Of a stretch of DNA of 64,000 nucleotides, positions 17,259 to 26,041 are shown in pieces (positions within the stretch are counted from its first letter, which is position 1; each line of letters starts with the position of its first letter). Source of the stretch: Dyella_B nitratireducens (GTDB lineage Bacteria > Pseudomonadota > Gammaproteobacteria > Xanthomonadales > Rhodanobacteraceae); NCBI RefSeq assembly GCF_049532905.1, contig NZ_CP064032.1, positions 1,488,001 through 1,552,000 on the forward strand, in the 5' to 3' direction. The notes under the pieces are model-generated. The model ran no database searches and was not told the DNA's origin. It worked only from the letters and a program-made list of their open reading frames with translations. Position numbers and translations under genes: made by a program.

Positions 17259-18839
17259 TTAGTGCATGGGTGCGGATGCATGACCGCCGTCTTTGACCGG
17301 CGACAAAAACATCGCCAGCGGGATCATGGCCGCGGCAAGTACGGCGAAGTACATGAAGGTATCGCCGTAGGCCAGGATGGCGGCCTGCTGTTTCAAGGTC
17401 TGAAACGCATAACCGATAGCTGTTTCGTGCAACGTGCTTGCAGCGCGTCCCAACGATCGCAGTGCCGCTTCGTTTTTTGCGACCAGTTCATTGAACGATT
17501 GATTGAAGGGAGTCAGCCATGTGGACAGATGCGCCTGGCTGGCCTGCGTACGCTCGGAGACAATGGCGGTCGAGACCGAGATGCCGACCGATCCGGAGAC
17601 ATTGCGGAACATGACGAACAGCGACGATGCATCCGCACCAAGCGACTTGGGCAGGCTGTGGTACGCCATGATGCTGATCGGTACGAACAGGAAGCCCAGT
17701 CCCGCGGTCTGCAGGCCGCGCATCGTGGTGAGCGTCGAAAAATCGATGGACGGTACCAACCTGTTGGAATACCAGAATGCCAACATCATGATTGCAAAAC
17801 CCACGGCAATCAGATAACGCAGTTGCACCACTTTCATCAGCCGTCCAACCGGCGGAATCAGCAAGATGATCACGACACCGCCAGGTGCCAGCACGAGCCC
17901 GGCCAGCGTAGCGGTGTAACCGATCGTCGTCTGCGCAAATTGCGGAATGAGCACGGCTGCGCCGTAAAGGATGAAGCTCATGCCCATGATCAAGCCGCAA
18001 CTGACGGCAAAATTGCGGTCCTTGAAGACCCGTAGATTCACCACGGGCTTCTTGGCGATCAACAACCACAGCACGGCACCGGCAATGCCGAGAACGGCCA
18101 GTATCGTCATGTGCACGATGAAGGGGGATTGAAACCAGCCTTCGTCCTCACCGCGATCCATCATCACTTGCATGCAGCCCAGGCCAAGCGTGATCAGCCC
18201 CAGGCCGATGTAATCCACGGAACGCTTCTGTTTGACGGCCCACGGCGGATCGTCCACCAGCGCTGCCACGGCGAGGCAAGCGAAAATGCCGACCGGAATA
18301 TTGATGAAAAAGATCCAGCGCCACGACGCGTTATCAGTGATGAAGCCGCCGAGCACCGGGCCGAGTACCGGTGCCACCACGGTGGCAATCGCCGTGATGG
18401 CGAACGCCGCACCGCGTTTCTGCGGCTCGAAAGAATCCACCACGATCGCTTGCTGGTTGGGCTGCAAGCCGCCGCCGAAGAAACCTTGCAGCAAACGGAA
18501 CACGATCAGTTGCGGCAGGCTCTGCGCCAATCCGCACAGCAACGAGCACACCGTAAACATGGCGATGCAAATCAGGAAGTAGCGCTTCCTGCCGATCACC
18601 GCACCGAGCCAGCCGGAAATGGTCAGCACAATCCCGTTGGCAACGAGATACGAGGTAAGCGTCCAGGTGGCATCGTCAGGGCTGCTCGAAAGGCTGCCGG
18701 CGATGTGCGGCAGCGCGACGTTGACGATGGTGGTGTCGAGAATCTCCATGAATGCGGCCAGCGTCACCACCACCGCAATCAGCCACGGATTGCCGCGCGG
18801 CTTCCATGCAACATCATGGATGTCGGAGGCGGTGCTCAT
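17259..18839 (-). CDS. DHA2 family MFS multidrug transporter, EmrB-like
   Basis: A 526-residue, 14-helix permease. MEILDTTIVNVALPHIAGSL in helix 1 is the DHA2 signature, followed by GWLGAVIGRKRYFL (motif A), RLLQGFFGGGLQPNQQAI and the antiporter motif VLGPVLGGFITDNASWRWIF. It would move hydrophobic drugs or fatty acids across the inner membrane in exchange for protons, passing them to the adjacent membrane-fusion protein and outer-membrane factor. Its ATG overlaps the stop of the EmrA-like gene by four bases, typical for this pair. Confidence 0.93.
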   Translation of the reverse strand: MSTASDIHDVAWKPRGNPWLIAVVVTLAAFMEILDTTIVNVALPHIAGSLSSSPDDATWTLTSYLVANGIVLTISGWLGAVIGRKRYFLICIAMFTVCSLLCGLAQSLPQLIVFRLLQGFFGGGLQPNQQAIVVDSFEPQKRGAAFAITAIATVVAPVLGPVLGGFITDNASWRWIFFINIPVGIFACLAVAALVDDPPWAVKQKRSVDYIGLGLITLGLGCMQVMMDRGEDEGWFQSPFIVHMTILAVLGIAGAVLWLLIAKKPVVNLRVFKDRNFAVSCGLIMGMSFILYGAAVLIPQFAQTTIGYTATLAGLVLAPGGVVIILLIPPVGRLMKVVQLRYLIAVGFAIMMLAFWYSNRLVPSIDFSTLTTMRGLQTAGLGFLFVPISIMAYHSLPKSLGADASSLFVMFRNVSGSVGISVSTAIVSERTQASQAHLSTWLTPFNQSFNELVAKNEAALRSLGRAASTLHETAIGYAFQTLKQQAAILAYGDTFMYFAVLAAAMIPLAMFLSPVKDGGHASAPMH

Positions 18840-19912
18840 TGCAGTTCTACCGTCGGTTCGACCGAGAGATTGAGCGGCAGCGGCTGCTTCGGATTCAGGC
18901 CGGAGTCGATCACGATCTTCACCGGCACGCGCTGCACGATCTTCACGAAATTGCCGGTGGCGTTTTCCGCGGGAAATGCGGTGAACTTGCCGCCCGAACC
19001 TTCCTGGATGCTATCGACGTGGCCTTTCAGCTTGAGGTTCGGATACGCATCAATCGTCATCGACACATGCTGCCCGGGGCGCATGTGCGCCAGCTGCGTT
19101 TCTTTGAAGTTGGCCGTGACCCAGACTTCCGGGCTGACAATGGCGAACAGTTGTTGGCCGACCTGGATGTAGTCACCTTTTTCGACACCGCGCTTGGTAA
19201 CCCAACCATCTTGCGGTGCCACGACATCGCAATAGCCGACATTGAGCTTGGCTTGATCCAGATCGCCTTGGGCAAGCTTCACTTCGCCCTGCAGTTGCTC
19301 GACATGTGCCTGCGCGTCGTCAATGTTGAGATTGACCGGCTGGGCGATGCGCGCTTGCGCCTGTGCTTGTGCTACATCGCCTTCGGCCGCGTTGCGATTG
19401 GCGGTGGCGAAGTCGATGTCATGCGACGTGGTGGCTTCTTTGGGAATGTCGTGCTGGCGCAGGAACTCGGATTGCGCCTTGAACAGATTGGCGCGCTCCG
19501 TGGCGAGCGTGGCTTGCGCGGCGCTCAAGCGTTCGGGGTAAGTGATCTTTGCGAGTGCCAGGTCCGTTTGCGCGGCTGCCAGTTGCCCTTCGGCCGATTC
19601 CAGCGCGCCCTGCGCGTGATCACGCGTGGCGAGATAGTCCGTGCATTGAATGCGGACCAGCACCTGGCCCTGGTGGACGAACTCATTGTCGGTGACGTTG
19701 AGTTCGGCAACGTACCCGGCCACATGCGGGGCAATCGTGATGGCGCGGCCGTCGGTGTACGCATCGTCGGTGGAAACCTCGCGGCCCGACATGACAGCGT
19801 AGGCCACGCCGCTGACGACCACCAGCACAGCGGCGATCACACCCGCGGCGATCCGGGTTTTGCGGGGTAGAGCGCGGGGCTTTGCGCCTTCCTGTGTTTC
19901 GGTGTTGCTCAT
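18836..19912 (-). CDS. HlyD/EmrA-type membrane fusion protein
   Basis: A 358-residue periplasmic adaptor: short cytosolic N-terminus, one membrane helix (IAAGVIAAVLVVVSGVAYAVM), then DDAYTDGRAITIAPHVAGYV and FVHQGQVLVRI, which form the biotinyl-lipoyl-like half-domain, a long coiled hairpin of about 150 residues, and the return half KLNVGYCDVVAPQDGWVTKRGVEKGD. The ATG at 19912 has a strong GGAGGAG eight bases upstream and puts the membrane helix near the N-terminus. It is the first gene of the emrA-emrB-OMF-marR operon. Confidence 0.93.
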   Translation of the reverse strand: MSNTETQEGAKPRALPRKTRIAAGVIAAVLVVVSGVAYAVMSGREVSTDDAYTDGRAITIAPHVAGYVAELNVTDNEFVHQGQVLVRIQCTDYLATRDHAQGALESAEGQLAAAQTDLALAKITYPERLSAAQATLATERANLFKAQSEFLRQHDIPKEATTSHDIDFATANRNAAEGDVAQAQAQARIAQPVNLNIDDAQAHVEQLQGEVKLAQGDLDQAKLNVGYCDVVAPQDGWVTKRGVEKGDYIQVGQQLFAIVSPEVWVTANFKETQLAHMRPGQHVSMTIDAYPNLKLKGHVDSIQEGSGGKFTAFPAENATGNFVKIVQRVPVKIVIDSGLNPKQPLPLNLSVEPTVELQ

Positions 19913-20134
19913 GACCAACTCCTCCAAGCGGGGGCTGGCGTGCGCCGATCGCAAGTCAGCCGCTATTTGTATGGCAGCGAACAATACGCTTGCTTAGTAA
20001 ATAAGTCAAACGACATACAATTTGTAGGCGAAGTATTATTTATGCTACTGTTTTTACTGACTTAATCGTCCGCGAAGGCATTTGTCGCTTACCATACAGT
20101 CCGCTGCCGGATCGTTCCGGTGGGAGGTAACCCC
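19913..20134. promoter_or_regulatory. Divergent promoter region between efflux operon and regulator
   Basis: This AT-rich gap separates two divergent units. It contains TACAA-T-TTGTA at 20016-20026, a perfect 5-base-arm palindrome of the size bound by MarR proteins, and TAAGTCA (20002-20008) mirrored by TGACTTA (20058-20064). I infer that one or both MarR proteins bind here. Confidence 0.45.
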
Positions 20135-20671
20135 TTGAAAGATCAAGATTCCAACGACCCGTCGAGCTTCCCGACCCCATACCTGCGCGAGGCCTATCTG
20201 CGGCGTTTTCCGGAGTCGGCTGCGCAACGGCTGGAAACGGTGTTCACGCTGAAGTCCGGTACCCAGCACATCACGAATGTCTTGAACAGTTGGCTGGAGG
20301 GCACCGCCGGTTCGCCTGCGCGGTTCCAGACGTTGGCACTGCTGTGGGGCGCGGGCGACCGCGCGGTACCGCATCAGGAAATCATTGCGGCGCTGCAGGT
20401 CAAACGCGCCACCGTGTCGGCCATGATGTTTGCGCTGGAACAGGAAGGCTTGGTGCAATCGGTCGGCGATCAACAAGACCGCCGCCGCATGCTCGCCACG
20501 CTTACGAAGAAGGGCAGGGAGATCTTTACGAGCGCGATGGATCTCAACGCGAGCCGTTTGCAAAAGGCGCTTGCCGATGTGTCACCGGACGAGCTTGTGT
20601 TGTTTCAACGTTTGTTGACGCGTATCAGGGATGGGTTTTTGAAAGTCGCTGATGAGGAAGCGAAGCGATAG
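20135..20671 (+). CDS. MarR family transcriptional regulator, divergent to the efflux operon
   Basis: A 178-residue winged-helix protein with HQEIIAALQVKRATVSAMMFALEQEGLVQ as recognition helix and QQDRRRMLATLTKKGREIF as wing. The TTG start at 20135 is chosen because GGGAGGT stands six bases before it; a GTG at 20120 overlaps this ribosome-binding site and is unlikely. Its position, back to back with the pump operon, points to direct control of the pump, so this pump may have two MarR regulators. Confidence 0.85.
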   Translation: MKDQDSNDPSSFPTPYLREAYLRRFPESAAQRLETVFTLKSGTQHITNVLNSWLEGTAGSPARFQTLALLWGAGDRAVPHQEIIAALQVKRATVSAMMFALEQEGLVQSVGDQQDRRRMLATLTKKGREIFTSAMDLNASRLQKALADVSPDELVLFQRLLTRIRDGFLKVADEEAKR

Positions 20672-20707
20672 GACCGCGCTCGCCGTGAAAAACAGTCTTG
20701 CTCCGAC

Positions 20708-20801
20708 GTCATTCCGGCGAAGGCCAGAATCCATGCTTCGTACTTGCGATGGATTGACCAGCTTCGCTGTTGTAAAGCACATCGGCTTTCGCCGGAATAG
20801 C
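20708..20801. repeat. Degenerate REP-like repeat
   Basis: It opens GTCATTCCGGCGAAGGCC and closes CTTTCGCCGGAATAGC, with the CATGCTTCGTACTTGCGATGG centre seen also at 57802. An extra segment and several mismatches break the symmetry. It lies between the MarR gene and the RHS gene. Confidence 0.7.
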
Positions 20802-20937
20802 GGCCGTGGGGGTAGCACCCGATACTTGTCTCGAAAGGCCATCCTCTTGGCTCTTACTTGAACTTCCCAAAACACAACCTTTCCGCAGACTAGCCGCACC
20901 TACGCAGGTTTGACGCAACGGATAAAAGGGGAAGTGT

Positions 20938-23900
20938 GTGTCGGGGGAAAGTCAGGGAATGATGCGTGTGGCACGCATCGAACGTGCTGCGGCTGAAGTC
21001 AATTCGCCGGTTCCGAAAGCGCCATGGTTTACACGTCGTCGAGAGCTTCTTTTCGTGGCCGTCGCTGCCATGGTTTCGCTACCGCACTCGGCAGCCGGGC
21101 AGGCGGCAGCACCTCAGCGCGACACTTTTAACTGGCCTTCGATCCAGGTAACGGGGAATCGGGCGCCGGACCTCTTTGCTGCAGCGGATGCGCTCGGCCT
21201 TAGCAGCTATAACCCTCCGCAGAATCCGTTCGGCTCTCTTCCTCCGATCGCGAAGGGACTTGCCTTCTCCCCCAAGCGTCCGTACTCGTCTCAAAGCGCG
21301 CCTGCCAGCACCGATTGCAAAAAGAATCCGAATGGTGGCGCGGATAAAAAAGCAGATCCCGTGCTGCTCAGCAGTGGCAGCAAGGTCGAGACATTTCCGC
21401 TATTCGAACTGCCCGGCGAGATGGGTTTGAAGTTCGTGTTGTCTCACAACAGCGGCAACGTGGCGCCATGGACCAGCAACTTCGATTACATGCTGGATAC
21501 CACCTGCTATTACGATGGCTTGGCGCAAGGCAGCGCAGTCACCAATTGCAGCAAGCGCACCTTGCATCGCCCGGATGGTTCGGCGGTGGTCTTCAGCGGT
21601 GGCGCGAACGACACGTCCTACCCGATCATGGGCAATGGCGTGCAGGTGCTGACACGCGATCCGTCCAGCGGCAATTACACCTTGCGGGATGACGACGGCA
21701 GCACCCAGGTGTATTCGTCGTCGGGGGTCATCCAGTCCATCGTGGATGCGTCCGGTATCGGTTGGACCTTCACCTATAGCGGCGGGCAGTTGGCATCGGT
21801 GACGCATACCAATGGCCAGTCGATTCGCTTTACCTACGTGCCCTCGGCAAGCGGCGGCGCGCCCACCGTTACCGTCACCGATCCGGCTAACAATGCCTAT
21901 ACCTACGTGGGCAACGAATCTCCAGGCAGTTACACGCTAAACGACGTCGTCAGTTCGATCAGTTTCCCCGGCAGCCCTGCTACCACGATTTCCTTCAAGG
22001 GAACGTCGGGTGGCATCTTGGGCGAGGTGGACTATAACGGCACGCCGTATGCCTACACGACCTACGACACGACGGTTCTGAGCGTCAACAACGGCAACCC
22101 TATTTTCGGTCCCTATTGGGGATGGGTTACCAGCACGTATTACGCGGATGGCAGTGGCAAAAATACGATCGCCTACAGCAAAGATGGTTCGGGCAATCTG
22201 GTAGCCACGGTGACCAACCCGCTGGGGCACGTCACCACCAACACCTATGCCGGCGTGAACGGGTTGCTGAGCTCCATCAGCGACGGCGCCACCAGCACGT
22301 GCGGCCCCACCGCCAACACCCGAATCTACGATGGCAACGGCAACCTCTCTCAGACGGTCGACAACAACGGCAACGTTCACACCTACAATTACGCCGCCAA
22401 CGGCCAGCTCCAGACCGAAACCGAAGCGGCCGGCACGTCGCTGGCGCGCAAGACTGACTATGTGTGGGATCCCAATGCCACGTTGAATCGGTTGCTGAGT
22501 GTGACGGTGGAAGGTGTCCGCAAGACCGCGTATGCGTACAACGCCCAGAATCGCATCGCTTCGATCAGCGTAACCAATCTTGCCGCGAATGGCATCGCAG
22601 GGCAGACGCTGACCACCAGCTATCAATACGCGTTGTATGGCAACGGCTTGGTACAAACCATGACGATGACCAAGCCGTCGCCCAATGGCAGCGACACCGA
22701 TACTTATCGCTACGATGGCCTGGGCAATCTCACTTCGATGACCAATGGCCTGGGCCAGACCATTTCCTATGGTGGCTATAACGGGTTGGGCCAACCCGGC
22801 AGCATTACCGGCCCTAACGGCGACACGGTGAATTACACCTACGATGCGCGTGGACGAGTGTCGACCAAAACGACGCATCCCAATGGCGGAAGCGCCACCT
22901 GGTCATATGGCTACGATGGCTTCGGTTTGTTGGCCGTCGAATCCGGTCCAGACGGCCAAGTCACCACCTGGAATCGAAACCAGGTCATGCAGGTGACGTC
23001 TATCAACCACAATGACAAGGATGGCGCCTCCTCCGAAGGCTTCCTCTATGACGTGAACGGTGATGTCATTAAACATGCGATCGCGCGTGGCGGTACGGCC
23101 ACCCTGATCGACACGGTCAATTACGACGGGCTGGGCAGGGTGTATCAACGTCTGGGTCAGCACGGCCAATCGCTGACCTACGCTTACGACGGCAACGGCA
23201 ATGTGCTGTCCGTTACCAATGCAGCCGGTCATGTGACCAGCCATCAATACGATGCATTGAATCGCGTCACCCAGACCACGGAGAGCGGCGGTGCCAGTTC
23301 GTCGATCGGCAGTACGGCTCAGGCGAGCGCCACCACTAGCTACCTCCATGACGCAGGGGATCAACTCACGCGTGTCACCGATCCGCGTGGTCTTGTCACC
23401 GGCTACGTCTATGACGGCTTGGGGCAGCTTTGGCAGCAGACCAGTCCCGACACCGGCATGACAAGCTATAGCTACGATGGCAATGGCCGTCGCACCAGCA
23501 TGACGCGCGCGAACGGTGTGCAGACCATGTATGCCTACGATGCCATTGGCCGCGTCACCAGCATCAGTGCAGGCGGGCAGTCCCAAACCTTCACCTACGA
23601 CAGTTGCGCTAATGGGCTTGGTCGCCTGTGCAACGCTGCCGATGCCAGTGGCCACGTGGGTTACAGCTATACCCCAGAGGGCTGGGTCACCGGCCGCTCC
23701 TTCTTTGTCGGAGGTGTGAGCTACTCGTTGAGCTACGCTTACAACGCGACAGGGGACGTCACGGCGCTGGTGTATCCGGATGGGAATCAAGCGCTCTACA
23801 ACTACACCAATGGCGTGGTGTCTTCCGTCAGTTTGAATGTTGCAGGCACAGGGAAGACCGAAGCCAGCCAGATCACCTATCAGCCCCAAGACAAGGCGAT

Positions 23901-25167
23901 GGCGAGCTGGGTGGGCAGCAATGGCCTGACCACGACGTTGTTTTACGACACCGATGGCCGGTTCACCGGTGCCAACGTGCCTGCGGTGCTGACTTACGGC
24001 GTTTACTACGACAACGCCGATCGCATCAGCAAGAAGCAGGATTTTATCTCGCCCATCTTGACCCAGAATTTTGCCTATGACGAACAGTCACGCCTGGTGT
24101 CGGAAACAGGCAGTGCTGAGAACGAGACCTATCAATACGACGCCGATGGCAACCGCATCGCGCAGACGGTCAACGGCAACAGCATGAATATCTTCTACGA
24201 AAGTGGCAGCAACCGGATGATCAAGGCCAGCCAAACCACTTTCGCTTACGATGCACTGGGTAACAGCAGCGCTGCCAACGGGATCAGCCGATGGCAGTTC
24301 GATCCCTTCAACCGCATGACCACGGCGTTCGGCAATACGTATTACATCGACCCACAAGGGCAGCGGTTGATGAAGACGGTTGGCAGCGCCACGACGTATT
24401 TTGCGCCGGATGAAAGCAACCATCTGATCGCTGAAAACGATAACGGCATGTGGGTGGACTACCTGTGGCTCAATGGCCGTCTGATCGGCCGCATCCATGG
24501 CGGGCAGGTGCAAGACATCCATCTGGACCAGGTGGGGCGCCCTGAGGCGATGACCGACGCGAACCAGACAGTCATTTGGCGCGTATTTAATCTTCCGTTT
24601 ACGCGAGAGGTGGGCACCAACAATGTGGTGCCTCTGAACATCGGATTTCCTGGGCAGTATTTCGATGCGGAATTGTCGCTATGGAACAACGGGTATCGGG
24701 ATTACTTCGATTGGGTGGGGCGGTATCTTGAGAGTGATCCCGCTGGATTGGCGGGTGGGATCAACACGTATATCTATGCAGACGGCAACCCTGTCTCCCT
24801 TATCGATTTTTGGGGCCTTGATACCACCTATACCGGACAAGCGACCTACTACAGCTTAAATGGCTATAAGACCGCTAGCGGGGGACTTTTTGATGGAACT
24901 GTCATGGCGGCAGCCATGACAGGTGATAAGGTTCCGCTTGGAACGATGGTTGCGGTGACGTATACCCAGCCTGGTGGAAAGCAAGTGACCGTATGCGTAA
25001 CGGTGAATGACAGAGGGCCGTTCGCACGTGACGGTAACGGCCGGCCGATACATCCATTAAGACCGGACTCGATGGATATCATTGATTTGACACCCGCTGC
25101 CTTCAGAGCCCTAGCGGGTAGCACGAAGGCTGGTCGCTTGAATAATGTAACCGTCACTGTGCCCTGA
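20938..25167 (+). CDS. RHS/YD-repeat protein with C-terminal RlpA-like double-psi beta-barrel domain
   Basis: A 1409-residue protein (GTG at 20938; an ATG at 20959 is possible). Residues about 30-60 include a hydrophobic stretch (LLFVAVAAMVSLPHSAAGQA) that looks like an export signal. From about 150 to 1280 it has many YD repeats (YDGNGNLSQTVDNNGN, YDARGRVSTKT, YDGLGQLW). The RHS core end is modified: YLESDPAGLAGGINTYIYADGN then DFWGL where the usual motif is DPxGL. The last 115 residues differ: ATYYSLNGYKTASGGLFDG, MAAAMTGDKVPLGTMVAVTY, VNDRGPFARDGNGRPI and DIIDLTPAAFRAL match the RlpA DPBB peptidoglycan-glycosidase fold. The Asp of NDRGPF is kept, while the His of the usual TAAH reads Met. 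This is the layout of a polymorphic toxin with a cell-wall-acting tip. Confidence 0.85.
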   Translation: MSGESQGMMRVARIERAAAEVNSPVPKAPWFTRRRELLFVAVAAMVSLPHSAAGQAAAPQRDTFNWPSIQVTGNRAPDLFAAADALGLSSYNPPQNPFGSLPPIAKGLAFSPKRPYSSQSAPASTDCKKNPNGGADKKADPVLLSSGSKVETFPLFELPGEMGLKFVLSHNSGNVAPWTSNFDYMLDTTCYYDGLAQGSAVTNCSKRTLHRPDGSAVVFSGGANDTSYPIMGNGVQVLTRDPSSGNYTLRDDDGSTQVYSSSGVIQSIVDASGIGWTFTYSGGQLASVTHTNGQSIRFTYVPSASGGAPTVTVTDPANNAYTYVGNESPGSYTLNDVVSSISFPGSPATTISFKGTSGGILGEVDYNGTPYAYTTYDTTVLSVNNGNPIFGPYWGWVTSTYYADGSGKNTIAYSKDGSGNLVATVTNPLGHVTTNTYAGVNGLLSSISDGATSTCGPTANTRIYDGNGNLSQTVDNNGNVHTYNYAANGQLQTETEAAGTSLARKTDYVWDPNATLNRLLSVTVEGVRKTAYAYNAQNRIASISVTNLAANGIAGQTLTTSYQYALYGNGLVQTMTMTKPSPNGSDTDTYRYDGLGNLTSMTNGLGQTISYGGYNGLGQPGSITGPNGDTVNYTYDARGRVSTKTTHPNGGSATWSYGYDGFGLLAVESGPDGQVTTWNRNQVMQVTSINHNDKDGASSEGFLYDVNGDVIKHAIARGGTATLIDTVNYDGLGRVYQRLGQHGQSLTYAYDGNGNVLSVTNAAGHVTSHQYDALNRVTQTTESGGASSSIGSTAQASATTSYLHDAGDQLTRVTDPRGLVTGYVYDGLGQLWQQTSPDTGMTSYSYDGNGRRTSMTRANGVQTMYAYDAIGRVTSISAGGQSQTFTYDSCANGLGRLCNAADASGHVGYSYTPEGWVTGRSFFVGGVSYSLSYAYNATGDVTALVYPDGNQALYNYTNGVVSSVSLNVAGTGKTEASQITYQPQDKAMASWVGSNGLTTTLFYDTDGRFTGANVPAVLTYGVYYDNADRISKKQDFISPILTQNFAYDEQSRLVSETGSAENETYQYDADGNRIAQTVNGNSMNIFYESGSNRMIKASQTTFAYDALGNSSAANGISRWQFDPFNRMTTAFGNTYYIDPQGQRLMKTVGSATTYFAPDESNHLIAENDNGMWVDYLWLNGRLIGRIHGGQVQDIHLDQVGRPEAMTDANQTVIWRVFNLPFTREVGTNNVVPLNIGFPGQYFDAELSLWNNGYRDYFDWVGRYLESDPAGLAGGINTYIYADGNPVSLIDFWGLDTTYTGQATYYSLNGYKTASGGLFDGTVMAAAMTGDKVPLGTMVAVTYTQPGGKQVTVCVTVNDRGPFARDGNGRPIHPLRPDSMDIIDLTPAAFRALAGSTKAGRLNNVTVTVP

Positions 25168-25182
25168 TGCAGGTAAAACCCA

Positions 25183-25623
25183 ATGAGATCGTTAAGCAGA
25201 TCAGTCCCGTTTGCGCTCGCTTTGTTACTTGGAGCGATCGGGCAGGCCCATGCAGAAAACTACGTGCTCACCTTTGATGCGGTGAAAGTGATGCCGGGAG
25301 AACGTATCGTCGGCTTTGATATCAAGATAAAGGCCGCCTATGTTTCATCGATGAAGCGCGTGCCTCTTGGTTGGCACATTGAGATAGACAATCAGCCCTC
25401 ATGGAATACGCAGGTAACTGGCGGAATTTCGATAGGAGCCGCAGCGCTGGACAAGGATGCACTCAATCACCTGTTTCTTGTTACGACGGACAAAGAGATG
25501 GGAGCTCTGGAGGTGACTGGTGAGATTGTTACTACCAGCGACTTCGAGCATGAGCGCCACCTGGCTTTGAAGTCATCCGATGTACATGCCACCTTGATCC
25601 CGCAAAACGGAAACTCGAAGTAA
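25183..25623 (+). CDS. Exported small protein, candidate immunity protein
   Basis: A 146-residue protein I do not recognise. Residues 1-24 are a clear signal peptide (FALALLLGAIGQAHA, cleavage before ENY), and the rest is a compact, mainly beta-type chain without cysteines, rich in KAAYVSSMKRVPLGWHIEIDNQ-like strands. It begins 15 bases after the RHS stop, with AGGT upstream. In polymorphic toxin loci the immunity gene follows the toxin directly; an exported immunity protein would be expected if the toxin acts on the periplasmic cell wall. Function as immunity is inference from position and export only. Confidence 0.6.
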   Translation: MRSLSRSVPFALALLLGAIGQAHAENYVLTFDAVKVMPGERIVGFDIKIKAAYVSSMKRVPLGWHIEIDNQPSWNTQVTGGISIGAAALDKDALNHLFLVTTDKEMGALEVTGEIVTTSDFEHERHLALKSSDVHATLIPQNGNSK

Positions 25624-25682
25624 AAGGGCGTTTGAGCAAGCCTGATAATCAAGTCTAACTTTCGGTGTCCCCGCTCTGCATA

Positions 25683-25750
25683 CGCGTAGGCTGGGGTGCA
25701 ATCCCAGCATTAGCGGCCAAAAAAGCTGGGATTTCATCCCAGCCTACGCG
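25683..25750. repeat. Palindromic repeat type B, copy 1
   Basis: CGCGTAGGCTGGG and CCCAGCCTACGCG form exact outer arms; inside, AATCCCAGC faces GCTGGGATT. The same unit, with the same CTCTGCATA lead-in, occurs at 27220 on the other side of the acyltransferase gene. Confidence 0.85.
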
Positions 25751-25993
25751 CTGTTTTCCGCAGTCGGCCCGAAACAGGTGATTGGCATCGGTGCACTCGG
25801 TGTTGCCCCACCGAATGGTTCCGTAGCGATCTGTCCCGCAGCGTTTGACCTTCCTTATGGAACCATTCCGGAGCGCGTGAGCATCCAGGCCAGGCTCAAG
25901 GCCGTCATGGGGTTGGAGCATCTGAGCGCTGAGCAAATCAAGACAAGATTTGGCGCTCATCTCGGCAATCAGGGGCAGGCGGCCGTGGAGTAG
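25748..25993 (+). pseudogene. Possible coding remnant, unidentified
   Basis: The frame is open from about 25649 to the stop at 25993 and from 25748 reads with ordinary codon choice, ending RLKAVMGLEHLSAEQIKTRF and GNQGQAAVE. No ATG and no ribosome-binding site is present; a GTG at 25778 is the only candidate start. It may be the C-terminal rest of a gene cut by the repeat at 25683. No family is recognised and it may be chance. Confidence 0.25.
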
Positions 25994-26041
25994 GCGGGCG
26001 GTTGAACTTAACCAAAAGCGCGCCATGAAGCACTCACCTTG

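Larger units (their letters stand above)
25624..26041. other. Gap with palindromic repeat and a possible gene remnant
   Basis: This 418-base stretch holds a palindromic repeat (25683-25750) and a 72-codon open stretch listed separately. Nothing else is recognised. Confidence 0.5.
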
